Source of the DNA: JAFGXT01 sp963677165
GTDB lineage: Bacteria > Verrucomicrobiota > Lentisphaeria > Victivallales > SZUA-371
DNA length: 64,000 bases
NCBI GenBank assembly: GCA_963677165.2
Contig: CAXXSX010000002.1
Location: forward strand, 5,270,001-5,334,000
Direction: 5' to 3'
A model generated the notes under the pieces. It saw only the letters and a list, made by a program, of their open reading frames with translations, was not told the origin of the DNA and did no database searches. Positions 51,309 through 60,609 of this stretch are shown here, one piece after another. Numbering within the stretch: the first letter of the stretch is position 1; every line of letters begins with the position of its first letter. Made by a program: the position numbers and the translations under genes.

Positions 51309-52844
51309 ATGAAAATCGTATCCGCCACCGAAATGCGCGAGCTGGACAAAAGAACTATTGAATCAGGTATTTCCGGCAATATCCTGATGGAAAGAGCCGG
51401 TGCCGGTGCTGTCGAACACATTCTGGATTATACTTTCGCCCTGCCCCAGGAACATGTTAAGAGGTTTGTTCTGCTGGCCGGCAAAGGCAACAACGGCGGC
51501 GATGCCTATGTATGCGCCAGACTACTTGAAGAACAGACGGACCTGGAAGTTGTGATTTACTCCGTATGCCACAAATCTGAACTAAAAGGCGAAGCCGCTG
51601 TCAGCGCGGAACAACTTTCCGATAGCGTTCCGGTTATTTTTAAGGAAGAACTGGATGTTACCGATTTCAAACGCGGCGACATTATTATTGACGGTCTGCT
51701 CGGAACCGGAATATCCGGGCCGCTGAAAGCTCCGTACGAACAATGGATCAACTGCGTAAACAATTCAAACCGCCCGGTTATCTCCCTTGATATTCCATCT
51801 GGCCTGAACGGTACCAGCGGAATGTTCACAACCGCCGCCATCATAGCAGACCTGACGATCACGATCGGCCTGCCGAAGCATGGACTTTATCTGGAATCCG
51901 GTCCGGAATATTGCGGCCAGCTCCGTCTGGTGGATATCGGTATACCGGAAGAATTCCTCAACGCCATTCCCGAAGGCTTTACGATGCCGTTTGCAGACAG
52001 CATGGCTCCAAAACTTGGAAGAATTCCAGCCGTGAGCCACAAAAATTCACGCGGTAAACTGCTGGTGATCGGCGGCAGCAGCCAATACGCCGGAGCCCCG
52101 TTTCTGGCGGCAAGATCAGCCATGCGTTCAGGAGCCGGATATGTGAAACTTGCAGTTCCTCAAACAATTGCCGGAATATACAAAACCCCTTCGCTTGTAA
52201 CCGTTTCCATGCCGGAAGGTGACGCCGGGTCATTCGGTCGCGAATCAATCAGCGAACTGGAAGAAATCATCAATAACAGCGACGCAGTCGTCATTGGCCC
52301 AGGTCTGGGTAACGCCAGAAGCCTGGTTCCGTTTATGGAATATATCTGTTCGCGTCCTTTGCCGATTGTTTTCGATGCCGACGCACTAAACCAGATAGCG
52401 CTGCTGCCGGATATTTATCAAGGCAAAGATTCGAATATCCTGACTCCACATCCCGGCGAAATGAAACGTCTTCTTGAGGGATTCGATCTTGAAGAACAGG
52501 CATTCAACAGCAGAACCGAACAAGCCCAGGCATTAGCTGAGGCTACTGATTCCACTATCGTTCTTAAAGGACACCGTACGGTTATTTGTTCTCCGGACGG
52601 CAGATTGTCAATCAACTCGACTGGAGGCCCGGCGCTGTCAGTTGCCGGTACCGGGGACTGTCTGAGCGGAGTAATCGGCGCATTCGCGGCTCAGGGAATG
52701 GATCCATTCGAAGCTGCTGAAATCGGGGTTTTCCTGCACGGTTTGGCAGGAGAAATGAGTCCCTACGGAATGCGCGGAATGATACCGGAAGACCTGATTG
52801 AGCTAATCCCGCAGGCAATGCAGGCAATCTCTCCATTCGCATAA
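51309..52844 (+). CDS. nnr: Bifunctional NAD(P)H-hydrate epimerase / ADP-dependent dehydratase
   Basis: A 511-residue fusion. Residues 1-215 are the YjeF_N epimerase domain (ATEMRELDKRTIE; LAGKGNNGGDAYVCARLL; PVISLDIPSGLNGTSG). Residues 235-505 are the ribokinase-like dehydratase (GKLLVIGGSSQYAGAP; GPGLGNA; FDADALN; LTPHPGEMKRLL; VAGTGDCLSGVIGAFAAQG). Together they repair hydrated NADH/NADPH in the cytoplasm. Both domains look complete. The MFS gene follows 31 bases later. The upstream gap carries a hairpin. Confidence 0.93.
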   Translation: MKIVSATEMRELDKRTIESGISGNILMERAGAGAVEHILDYTFALPQEHVKRFVLLAGKGNNGGDAYVCARLLEEQTDLEVVIYSVCHKSELKGEAAVSAEQLSDSVPVIFKEELDVTDFKRGDIIIDGLLGTGISGPLKAPYEQWINCVNNSNRPVISLDIPSGLNGTSGMFTTAAIIADLTITIGLPKHGLYLESGPEYCGQLRLVDIGIPEEFLNAIPEGFTMPFADSMAPKLGRIPAVSHKNSRGKLLVIGGSSQYAGAPFLAARSAMRSGAGYVKLAVPQTIAGIYKTPSLVTVSMPEGDAGSFGRESISELEEIINNSDAVVIGPGLGNARSLVPFMEYICSRPLPIVFDADALNQIALLPDIYQGKDSNILTPHPGEMKRLLEGFDLEEQAFNSRTEQAQALAEATDSTIVLKGHRTVICSPDGRLSINSTGGPALSVAGTGDCLSGVIGAFAAQGMDPFEAAEIGVFLHGLAGEMSPYGMRGMIPEDLIELIPQAMQAISPFA

Positions 52845-52875
52845 CAGATAAAAATTATCAGGCAGTACATTTTTT

Positions 52876-54192
52876 ATGAACAAAAACTACGGCAAAGTGC
52901 CATTTGCTCCGGCAAAATGGCCTTTTTTTTATGGCTGGATGATTCTGATTGTCAGTTCATTCGGAATCGTCATGAGCATTCCCGGACAAACAATGGGAGT
53001 GTCAGCATTTACAGAACATCTGATCAAGGCCCTGAAATTATCAAGGACCGACCTGACAATGGCTTACATGATCGGAACCGTCGGCAGTTCCCTGATCCTT
53101 CCATTTGCCGGGAAAGCTTTCGACCGTTGGGGTGCACGGATCATCGCTTGTTCATCGGCCATCGGCCTGGGGCTGATCTTGCTTATTTTAAGCTGTACCG
53201 GCAAAATTTCTAGCTGGCTGTATTCTGCCGGACTCGGAATAACTTCCGTAATAGCAATGATGTCTCTAGGCTTTTTCTTCCTGCGCTTCTTCGGACAGGG
53301 AGTTCTTACGATGTCGTCGCGCAACATGCTGATGAAGTGGTTTGATCGAAAACGTGGTCTACTGACCGGGATTTCCGGGCCAATCGTATCGTTCGGCTTT
53401 GCCATCTCACCACTTACTCTTAACTGGTTGATTGTCTATTCCGGCTGGCAAGGAGCCTGGCAACTACTGGGATTAAGCTGCCTGCTTGTCCTTACTGCTG
53501 TTATTTTAATCTTTTACAGAGACAATCCGGAAGACTGCGGACTGCTTCCTGATGGAGACATGGAAGTACACATGGACAAATCAGGCAAAACAGCTAAAAA
53601 AGTAAAAGACTACACCTTAAAGGAAGCCCGACGCAGTTTCCCTTTCTGGATTGTTTGTTTTACCCTGGCCCTGGCATCGTTTTTAATGACTGCTGTACCT
53701 TTCCATATCGCTTCGATATTCAAGTTAGCGGGAATGACTGAAAAACAAGCGTTTTCCATCTTTCCATATTCCTCGGTTATCGCGGTAATAATGACACTGG
53801 CAGGCGGTTATGCATCGGACCGCGTAAAGATCAAGTACCTGCTGATGATTATGCTTAGTGGTTTGATTGTTATTGGTCTGGCCCTCGCCTTTCTCGCCCC
53901 GGGAGCAATGGTTATTGTTCTGATTTGCGGTTATGCTTTCGGCGGCGGACTTTTCAGCATTATGACCAATGTCCCGATCGCACGTTTCTACGGCAGAAAA
54001 CATCTAGGGGAAAACATGGGGTTCATTATGAGTTCAATGGTTTTCGCCAGCGCCGCAGCGCCCTGGTGTTTCAGTAAAAGTCTTGACTGGACCGGAAGCT
54101 ACAAAGCCGCGGAACTCAGCTGTTCGGCAATAGCACTGTTACTGTTAATCGGAGCATTTAAAGCGGATAATCCACAGGAAAAACAGGAATAG
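52876..54192 (+). CDS. Major facilitator superfamily transporter
   Basis: A 438-residue membrane protein with about 12 hydrophobic segments and a central polar loop (around residues 215-245). Motif A is visible after the second segment (GKAFDRWGAR, about residues 79-88). The layout resembles OFA/monocarboxylate-type MFS carriers, but the substrate cannot be told. It follows nnr on the same strand. Its stop lies one base from the stop of the convergent HemW gene. Confidence 0.86.
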   Translation: MNKNYGKVPFAPAKWPFFYGWMILIVSSFGIVMSIPGQTMGVSAFTEHLIKALKLSRTDLTMAYMIGTVGSSLILPFAGKAFDRWGARIIACSSAIGLGLILLILSCTGKISSWLYSAGLGITSVIAMMSLGFFFLRFFGQGVLTMSSRNMLMKWFDRKRGLLTGISGPIVSFGFAISPLTLNWLIVYSGWQGAWQLLGLSCLLVLTAVILIFYRDNPEDCGLLPDGDMEVHMDKSGKTAKKVKDYTLKEARRSFPFWIVCFTLALASFLMTAVPFHIASIFKLAGMTEKQAFSIFPYSSVIAVIMTLAGGYASDRVKIKYLLMIMLSGLIVIGLALAFLAPGAMVIVLICGYAFGGGLFSIMTNVPIARFYGRKHLGENMGFIMSSMVFASAAAPWCFSKSLDWTGSYKAAELSCSAIALLLLIGAFKADNPQEKQE

Positions 54193-54193
54193 C

Positions 54194-55306
54194 TTAAATC
54201 AAAGCTTGGGCGATGTTATCCCAAAACGCCATGCCCTGTTCTGTAGGAGCGATATGATCCGGCAGACAAGTAAGCATCCCCTGCTCCCGCAATGCAGCAA
54301 GCTCCGGTAATTCCAGAATACTGTTCCAGGACATACTCTCACGGATTTCAGGAAGCAGCTTATCCCACTGTGCTTTCGTCCATCCGTCTGCGGTCCTGAG
54401 TCCAAATGTCAGAATTTCCCGAGCTCGTTTGGGAACCGGAATATCATCAACGTCAGGAGAATGGCTCTCCAGCCATTTATGCAGATCATGCGCCTGTGTC
54501 CAACGGTTTTTCCCATCAAATGACGATGCAGCCGGTCCAAACCCAAGATAGGTTCCACCATGCCACACATTCATATTATGACGGCATTCGTGACCTGGCA
54601 CAGCATAGTTGGAAATTTCATAACGACGCAAACCGTTTTTCTGGAGGAATTCACCGGCGGCATACCACATTTCTGCACTAAGCTCATCATCAACCGCATC
54701 AACTCCATGAGACTCTGCCAGCGGAGTTCCTTCTTCCACCGTCAGCGAATAACAGGAAATATGTTTAATTCCCAATTCCAAAGCCTGACGCATATCATCC
54801 AGCCAATCATCAATCGACTGCCCCGGAACAGCATAAATAAGATCGATATTCAGATTATTTACACCATATTTCGAGAAAAGTCGAACAGCATTTCTAATGT
54901 CACTGCATCCGGCCTTACGCCCCAGTACCTCCCGCAACTTCGGGGAAAAGGACTGAACACCAAGGCTAATACGATTTGCGAAAGCACTGATCAACGCCAC
55001 CTTATGTTCATCAACCGACTCAGGATTACACTCTATCGAAATCTCCGCTCCGGGCACAACCGGAAAATACGCATTAATAGCAAGAAACAATCTCTCAAAC
55101 AATTTTACCGGCAATACAGAAGGAGTCCCGCCACCAATATAAATCGTACTGAACGCATCGGTAACAGCAAATCCCGCCATACGTCTTTCCATAGCAGACA
55201 CATATTGTTCGTAAACCATCTCTCCCGCTGCCGGAATAGAATAAAATGAACAATACCCGCACTTGGACTGACAGAAAGGAATGTGGATATAAAGATTGTT
55301 AAACAT
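54194..55306 (-). CDS. hemW: Radical SAM heme chaperone HemW (HemN-like)
   Basis: A 370-residue radical-SAM protein. The cluster motif is C12-x3-C16-x2-C19 followed by SF, as in HemW rather than in coproporphyrinogen dehydrogenase HemN, which has a further Cys. YIGGGTPSVLP, EISIECNPES, RISLGVQSFSPKLREVLGR and NLNIDLIYAVPGQ are family motifs. A C-terminal HemN_C winged domain appears from about 300 (AREILTFGLRTADG). It should bind heme and help load haem proteins in the cytoplasm. The ATG directly abuts the stop of the flavoprotein gene, so the two are coupled. Confidence 0.88.
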   Translation of the reverse strand: MFNNLYIHIPFCQSKCGYCSFYSIPAAGEMVYEQYVSAMERRMAGFAVTDAFSTIYIGGGTPSVLPVKLFERLFLAINAYFPVVPGAEISIECNPESVDEHKVALISAFANRISLGVQSFSPKLREVLGRKAGCSDIRNAVRLFSKYGVNNLNIDLIYAVPGQSIDDWLDDMRQALELGIKHISCYSLTVEEGTPLAESHGVDAVDDELSAEMWYAAGEFLQKNGLRRYEISNYAVPGHECRHNMNVWHGGTYLGFGPAASSFDGKNRWTQAHDLHKWLESHSPDVDDIPVPKRAREILTFGLRTADGWTKAQWDKLLPEIRESMSWNSILELPELAALREQGMLTCLPDHIAPTEQGMAFWDNIAQALI

Positions 55307-55882
55307 TTAAGCTAATTCAGCTCCAAATTCACGAGCTTTCTCCTTTAAAACTGAATCCATCATTGTTTCACTAACATCAAACGGACAGTTCGGAACCAGT
55401 AATGTATGTGGCTTACGCCCGAAAAATCCAGCCATCTTACCAATCATTTTTTCCACAAGATCAAGTCCGCTGCCCATATCTCCAGCGCCATCGGCAATCA
55501 ACCCGAATTCGGTGTGATCAAGCGCAGTCTGTATACTGGTATCAGAGAATTTGGTCAGACAATACATACGATCGATAAAAGGTTTGATCTGGGCAGTAAC
55601 AGAAAAGAAATAGACCGGACTAGCAAGCACCAGAACATCATATTCCGGTATTGATGCAATAATATCCGAAGCTTCATCCTTAATAACACAACGATATTCT
55701 TCCGATTCCTGACAGCCCATACAGGCCATACAGCCACCAGTCTTATACTTTAAAGTCGCGGCATTCACCAGACGCACTTCCGCGCCGGCTTCACGAGCTG
55801 CATCGGCAACCCATCCGGCAATGGTATTCGTATTGCCCTGCTTACGCGGACTTCCGGTAACAATAAGAATCTTTTTTCCCAT
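55307..55882 (-). CDS. Iron-sulfur flavoprotein / NADPH-dependent FMN reductase family
   Basis: A 191-residue flavodoxin-like protein: TGSPRKQGNTNTIA binds the FMN phosphate, and VLASPVYFFSVTAQIKPFIDR is typical of the family. The cysteines C51, C54, C57 and C65 match the compact C-x2-C-x2-C-x4-7-C motif that holds a 4Fe-4S cluster in archaeal and clostridial iron-sulfur flavoproteins. It should carry electrons in the cytoplasm of an anaerobe. GGGGAGG precedes the ATG. It forms a pair with hemW. Confidence 0.87.
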   Translation of the reverse strand: MGKKILIVTGSPRKQGNTNTIAGWVADAAREAGAEVRLVNAATLKYKTGGCMACMGCQESEEYRCVIKDEASDIIASIPEYDVLVLASPVYFFSVTAQIKPFIDRMYCLTKFSDTSIQTALDHTEFGLIADGAGDMGSGLDLVEKMIGKMAGFFGRKPHTLLVPNCPFDVSETMMDSVLKEKAREFGAELA

Positions 55883-55910
55883 AATTAAACCTCCCCAAAT
55901 AATAATAAAA

Positions 55911-56333
55911 TTATAACTTCATCTTGAAATCGATAATAACACGATCGTTCTCAAGATCTATTGATGAAACCTCTATAACCGGCAAAGAAAACCGATGACG
56001 GCATTGCTCCAAATCAACAGTTCCAAAACTTTTTGATTCACGTTTCAGCAATCCATTCGACTGTTTTTCCAGCATTGACATAATGTCATTGCCGAACAAC
56101 GCTCCCGCCGCATTCAATCCCGAAAAGACTCCGTCTGTATCAAGTTCGATCCCAATCTTACTACCGGACACAACCTGAGGTTCCAGATTTAAATTAATAT
56201 TCGGCAAAATTGGAATGTTCACTTCAAGCACGATACCTTTTTCGCAGTCAATTCCAGTACATCTTATTTTGATTGATGAATTCAGAAGAGCGATAAATTT
56301 ATTCAGGTCTGTGGTTTCCGCTGATATTTTCAC
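55911..56333 (-). CDS. Hypothetical protein coupled to a small upstream gene
   Basis: A 140-residue soluble protein starting with GTG in a TAGTG overlap with the gene before it. Beta-rich start (FIALLNSSIKIRCTGIDCEKGIVLEVNIP) and end (SIDLENDRVIIDFKMKL). Several features (strand-rich, amphipathic, repeated NINLNLEPQV) suggest a lipid- or ligand-binding beta sheet. No named family recognised. It is the third gene of the glycerate kinase run. Confidence 0.6.
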   Translation of the reverse strand: MKISAETTDLNKFIALLNSSIKIRCTGIDCEKGIVLEVNIPILPNINLNLEPQVVSGSKIGIELDTDGVFSGLNAAGALFGNDIMSMLEKQSNGLLKRESKSFGTVDLEQCRHRFSLPVIEVSSIDLENDRVIIDFKMKL

Positions 56334-56566
56334 TATTGCATCTCCACATCTATTTCAACATTACCGCTCTTTCCACGGCAAACAACATCAGCCTCAACGC
56401 CACAACCCAACGCCCTGGTATTCAATTCCAAATTCAAGTCGGTCAGAGAAAATTCCTTTCCTCCAACACGTACAACCAGCGTATCTTCATCCCAGGCGGC
56501 AACACCTTCAGGCAGCATTTTCATAAATTCCGCAATATCATGCCTGTTCAGATTCAACTTGATCAT
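56333..56566 (-). CDS. Small hypothetical protein in the glycerate kinase operon
   Basis: A 77-residue protein (IKLNLNRHDIAEFMKMLPEGV start, beta-rich end NVEIDVEMQ). Its ribosome-binding site AAAGGA is made by the last codons of glycerate kinase. The final part resembles the strand pattern of its downstream neighbour, so the two may form one structure as separate chains. Family not recognised. Confidence 0.6.
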   Translation of the reverse strand: MIKLNLNRHDIAEFMKMLPEGVAAWDEDTLVVRVGGKEFSLTDLNLELNTRALGCGVEADVVCRGKSGNVEIDVEMQ

Positions 56567-56571
56567 ATAAT

Positions 56572-57714
56572 TTATCCTTTGTTAACGTAACGAATAATTC
56601 CAGCCACATTTCTGGCAGCACAATACAAATTAGTCCTTGATTTACTAATCGCTTCTTCGAGACTGCAAGCTTCTTTATCAATTCCAATAGCTGCGGCAAA
56701 TATATGTTGCATATCTTTAATTCTACCTTTGACTGCACCAGCCAACACAACAGTCGGCACATCATACTCCGCAGCCGTTTGGGCAATTACCGCACAGAGT
56801 TTACCTGAGGCCGTCTGGCTGTCGGTACATCCTTCCCCGGTAATCACCAGGTTAGCACCAGGAAGTTCATCACGCATTCCGCTTGAATCGATAATCAGTT
56901 TTGCGCCAGACTCCATCTGAGCCCGACATAAAGCCCGCAATCCAAATCCAAGTCCTCCCGCGGCACCATCTCCAGGCTGTTCACAATTGGAGGCGAAACC
57001 TGCATTACAAACCAGAGTAGAAAAATGCTTCAATCCGTCATCCAGTTTTTCAACCATCTCCGGATCAGCTCCTTTTTGCGGACCATAGACATGGGCCGCT
57101 CCGTTTTCACCTAAAAGTGGATTGGTTACGTCACATGCCACTTTTATATTCGCTTTCCTTAACGCAGGAAGAAACCTTGAGGCGTCCATAGATTGAATAT
57201 CTGCAAGCCGACCACCGGAACAACCGTCAGGAATCAAGTTTCCGTCTTTATCGAAGAACCGATAGCCAAGGGCCTGAGCCATACCGCTGCCCCCATCGGT
57301 GGTGGCACTGCCGCCAATCCCGATAATAATATTACTGATGCCGCTATCCAGAATCGCACGAATAATTTCACCGGTCCCGAAAGTCGTAGTCTTCCACGGA
57401 TTCAACTCTTCCTTGGAAACCAATTCAATTCCACTGGCGGAAGCCATTTCCATAACCGCGGTATCGGAATTCCCGAGAACACCGTAAACGGCTTCCACCG
57501 GTTTCCCCAGTGGACCTGTCACGGTAAGCTTATGTAGAGTTCCGCCGGTTGCGGAAATCATTGCGTCAACGGTACCTTCGCCGCCGTCCGCCATCGGGAA
57601 AGCGCATACCTCGGTATCCGGAATAACGTCGGTAAAACCGCGTTGAATGATTTCAGTTACTTCTGGACTACGCATATTGCCTTTGAATGAGTCCGGCGCG
57701 ATTATAACTTTCAT
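56572..57714 (-). CDS. glxK: Glycerate kinase (GlxK/GarK family)
   Basis: A 380-residue protein of normal family length. Motifs: APDSFKGNMRSPEVTEII at the start, MADGGEGTVDAMI, IIGIGGSATTDGGSGMAQALG, DVTNPLLGENGAAHVYGPQKGA, GDGAAGGLGFGLRAL, ITGEGCTDSQTASGK. It should phosphorylate D-glycerate to 2-phosphoglycerate in the cytoplasm, linking sugar-acid breakdown to glycolysis. AGGAGG lies at good distance from the ATG. Two small unknown genes follow, translationally coupled. Confidence 0.92.
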   Translation of the reverse strand: MKVIIAPDSFKGNMRSPEVTEIIQRGFTDVIPDTEVCAFPMADGGEGTVDAMISATGGTLHKLTVTGPLGKPVEAVYGVLGNSDTAVMEMASASGIELVSKEELNPWKTTTFGTGEIIRAILDSGISNIIIGIGGSATTDGGSGMAQALGYRFFDKDGNLIPDGCSGGRLADIQSMDASRFLPALRKANIKVACDVTNPLLGENGAAHVYGPQKGADPEMVEKLDDGLKHFSTLVCNAGFASNCEQPGDGAAGGLGFGLRALCRAQMESGAKLIIDSSGMRDELPGANLVITGEGCTDSQTASGKLCAVIAQTAAEYDVPTVVLAGAVKGRIKDMQHIFAAAIGIDKEACSLEEAISKSRTNLYCAARNVAGIIRYVNKG

Positions 57715-57938
57715 ACCTATTTCCTCCTGAAAAGTACTTGATTTTTCCCTGAAAACATATATAGTCGATACCAGGAAGCAGGTTAATCTCTGAATAATAT
57801 CGCATCAAAGCTGCAAAGCTTTAAAGTTAAGTCGAGCATGAGTAATACCTGTTTCCTTCTTTTTATTATTTTACCTCAAATCACTTAAGTCAATCGTATT
57901 AACCAGATTCAACTCAAAAAGGCGTAATAAAAATACGA

Positions 57939-59129
57939 TTATTTCAGGCCAGCCATCGTCTTCTTGAAAGCTCCGGCAGAACGTTCGATAATATCTTTCT
58001 GCACACAGAAAGCAAGACGGATATATCCGGCATAGCCAAATCCACTGCCGGGAACTCCAAGGATATTGTTTTCCATCAGCTTCGCGCAAAATTCCACGTC
58101 ATCCTCTATCGGAGACTTTGGAAAGAAGTAAAACGCGCCACGCGGCATGTTATATTCGATACCGGCATCATCAAGTACCTTCGCCATTGCCAGACGGCGT
58201 TCGTTATAAATTTCGGCATCAACCTCCGTACCGAGAACTTCGCCTAGAATATGCTGGGCAATCACCGGAGCATTTACATATCCGAGTATACGGTTGGTAA
58301 GTGTCACGCCGCCGATCAGTTCATCGCCGCCCGGCATGCCGGGATTAACCGCAACGTAACCGATCCTGGCTCCAGCCAGCGAAAGGCTCTTGGAATATGA
58401 AGCAATAACCACACTGTTTTCATAAAGATTGAAAACAGAAGGAATCTCAACCTTGTCAAAGTTCAGGAAACGATAAGGCTCATCCGCCACCAAGTAAATC
58501 GTACGTCCGGTCTTTTCCGAATGTTTCCGCATGACCTCAGCCAGTTGTTCCAGCTGTTCCCTGGTGTAAATAACCCCGGTCGGGTTATTCGGGGAATTGA
58601 TTAGTACGGCGCGCGTCTTTTCATTCATCGCCGCCGCCATGGCGTCAATATCCAGATCGAAGGTCAACGGCTTTGCTTTTACCGGCACAAGGTTTCCGCC
58701 ATAATTACCAACATAAAAACCATACTCAACAAAATAAGGGGCCGGGCATATTACTTCATCCCCCGGCTCCAGGATCGCACGGAAGAAAGTATTGATTCCT
58801 CCGGCCGCGCCACAGGTAATAACCACATTGTCACCAGTAGCATTTGTTCCTTGCTCTTTACATACAGACTGTGCAATTTTTTGGCGAAGTTCGGTAAAAC
58901 CGGCATTCGGCATATATCCGGTAATAAAGGGTTTATCGATATTATCAGCAATATGGCGTAGAGCCGTCCCAACGCCTTCCGGCGGCGGCAGGTCAGGATT
59001 GCCAAGGCTGAAGTCATACACATTTTCTTCTCCATATTTTGCCTTGAGCTTAATTCCGTTTTCAAACATTTTACGGATAAATGACGAGTTTTTAATATAC
59101 CCACTGATCTGGTTTGAAAGTATCTGCAT
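57939..59129 (-). CDS. PLP-dependent class I/II aminotransferase
   Basis: From ATG 59129 (AAGGAG about 9 bases ahead; the frame opens at TTG 59135 but that is too close) the protein has 396 residues. It shows YDFSLGNPDLPPPEGV, VITCGAAGGINTFFRAILEPGDEVICPAPYFVEY, LINSPNNPTGVIYTREQLEQL, VADEPYRFLNF and IASYSKSLSLAGARIGYVA with the PLP lysine. It should transaminate an aspartate- or aromatic-type amino acid in the cytoplasm; the exact substrate is open. A 224-base gap separates it from glycerate kinase. Confidence 0.88.
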   Translation of the reverse strand: MQILSNQISGYIKNSSFIRKMFENGIKLKAKYGEENVYDFSLGNPDLPPPEGVGTALRHIADNIDKPFITGYMPNAGFTELRQKIAQSVCKEQGTNATGDNVVITCGAAGGINTFFRAILEPGDEVICPAPYFVEYGFYVGNYGGNLVPVKAKPLTFDLDIDAMAAAMNEKTRAVLINSPNNPTGVIYTREQLEQLAEVMRKHSEKTGRTIYLVADEPYRFLNFDKVEIPSVFNLYENSVVIASYSKSLSLAGARIGYVAVNPGMPGGDELIGGVTLTNRILGYVNAPVIAQHILGEVLGTEVDAEIYNERRLAMAKVLDDAGIEYNMPRGAFYFFPKSPIEDDVEFCAKLMENNILGVPGSGFGYAGYIRLAFCVQKDIIERSAGAFKKTMAGLK

Positions 59130-59208
59130 AGCCAAACGCTCCTTATAAAAAAGTTTTAAATAATTAATTTAAGTAATTAAACGTTAAGAATTCAAGCACT
59201 GATTTCTG

Positions 59209-60381
59209 TCAGAGGAAACATATACGCGTAATACACTGGTCAAAGTTTTCCTGCCCCGACAGAATATCGATCTCGATTCTCATAAAATAAAATGGGATAT
59301 CGCGCCGGTCAAGACGCGGCATTCTCACCGCGTCTTTTTCTGTTGTCAACGCCAGTTCCGCGCCACGCGACTTCGCACGGTTAATAAAATCAATCATCTC
59401 CTGCTGGCGATACCGGTGATGATCCGCGTAATGCTCCGAATACACGATCTCCGCTCCGAAACCGCGTAGAAATTCTTCAAAACTTTCCGGACGCGCGATA
59501 CCACTCAATGCCGCAATCTTCTTGCCATTCAAAGCCTCAAGCTTACGCTTATTGTGCTTCACATAAACATCTTCCAGATACTGCGGTTTATGGCAGCATT
59601 CAATAATTTCAGCTCGCCGGTTATGCTTTCGGATAAACGACTTGAAATGCCTGAGATGATCACCACCGTTCGATTTTGTTAGAAAAATGTAGTCAGCACG
59701 ACGCAAATTTTTAATCGGCTCACGAAGGATACCGCGCGGCAACACATGGTGATTACCGAATGGATCTGTTGAATCAATCAACATAATATTCAAATGCGGT
59801 TTCAGGTCAAGATATTGGAAACCATCGTCCAGAATCAGTGTATCAGTAGCATATTCTTCAATCGCATACAAGCCGGACTTCACCCGGTCCTTATCAACCA
59901 GTACCGCCACATCTTTCAGGTTGGATGCCAGCATGTACGGTTCATCACCGGCATAAGCGGAATCAAGCAGTAAATTGGTACCGTCGGAAACAACTTTCGG
60001 CGGTATCTCTTTACGGCGCGATGAAAATTTCTGCCGCAGCTTGGTGATCAACGAACGTTCCTTGGACCTGTACCCACGGCTCAGGACCGCAACTTTACGT
60101 CCTTTGCGACTGAGGGTTTTGGCAAACACTTCCACTACCGGCGTTTTTCCGGTCCCTCCGCATGTCAAGTTACCGATACTGACAACCAGGCATCCGATTG
60201 AACGCGAACGAAAAAAACGTTTATCGTAAAGCCAAAGACGAAACTGTATCGCCATCCGGTAAAATCTGGAACATACGAACAGGGCACAAATGATGACCAT
60301 ATCTTTCGGGTTCTTGCGCTTCCCTACTATTATACTCAAAAAATACTGTTCAAGCTTTTCACTAAAATCACGTAGTATCAT
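59209..60381 (-). CDS. lpxK: Tetraacyldisaccharide 4'-kinase LpxK
   Basis: A 390-residue lipid A kinase. It has an N-terminal hydrophobic segment (about 27-40), VVSIGNLTCGGTGKTPV with the P-loop GGTGKT at 75-80, KVAVLSRGYRSK, VDKDRVKSG, TLILDDGFQYLDLKPHLNIMLID, and ALSGIARPESF. It should phosphorylate the lipid A precursor at the inner membrane, which shows that the cell makes lipid A. No other lpx gene is nearby. The run of T before the neighbouring promoter separates it from 60610. Confidence 0.92.
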   Translation of the reverse strand: MILRDFSEKLEQYFLSIIVGKRKNPKDMVIICALFVCSRFYRMAIQFRLWLYDKRFFRSRSIGCLVVSIGNLTCGGTGKTPVVEVFAKTLSRKGRKVAVLSRGYRSKERSLITKLRQKFSSRRKEIPPKVVSDGTNLLLDSAYAGDEPYMLASNLKDVAVLVDKDRVKSGLYAIEEYATDTLILDDGFQYLDLKPHLNIMLIDSTDPFGNHHVLPRGILREPIKNLRRADYIFLTKSNGGDHLRHFKSFIRKHNRRAEIIECCHKPQYLEDVYVKHNKRKLEALNGKKIAALSGIARPESFEEFLRGFGAEIVYSEHYADHHRYRQQEMIDFINRAKSRGAELALTTEKDAVRMPRLDRRDIPFYFMRIEIDILSGQENFDQCITRICFL

Positions 60382-60501
60382 AATTTCCCTTACGGATTCT
60401 CAATCTGATAAAAGTGTAATGTACTCGCTTATATCCAAATTAGCAAACCTCGTCATTGAACTCAGGTCAATAAAAAAAACACTTTTTTTTAATTATGGGG
60501 A

Positions 60502-60530
60502 TTGACTAATTAGGCTACCCTAATTAGAAT
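60502..60530 (+). promoter_or_regulatory. Promoter with perfect palindrome in the spacer
   Basis: TTGACT (60502-60507) and TAGAAT (60525-60530) are 17 bases apart. CTAATTAGG (60506-60514), CTAC, CCTAATTAG (60519-60527) is a perfect inverted repeat filling the spacer. The core TTAGGCTACCCTAA resembles half of the DtxR/IdeR operator consensus, so metal control of the next gene is possible. Confidence 0.65.
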
Positions 60531-60609
60531 ATTAACAGAAGCTCAAATAAAACAGAGTACAAAATTAAAATGCAATCCGTCTACGGATGGAATCAAAGGA
60601 ATAAATAAA

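Noticed and set aside
54560..55249. 229-codon plus-strand frame opposite hemW
   Set aside because: Long but antisense to conserved radical-SAM motifs; composition is that of a shadow frame.
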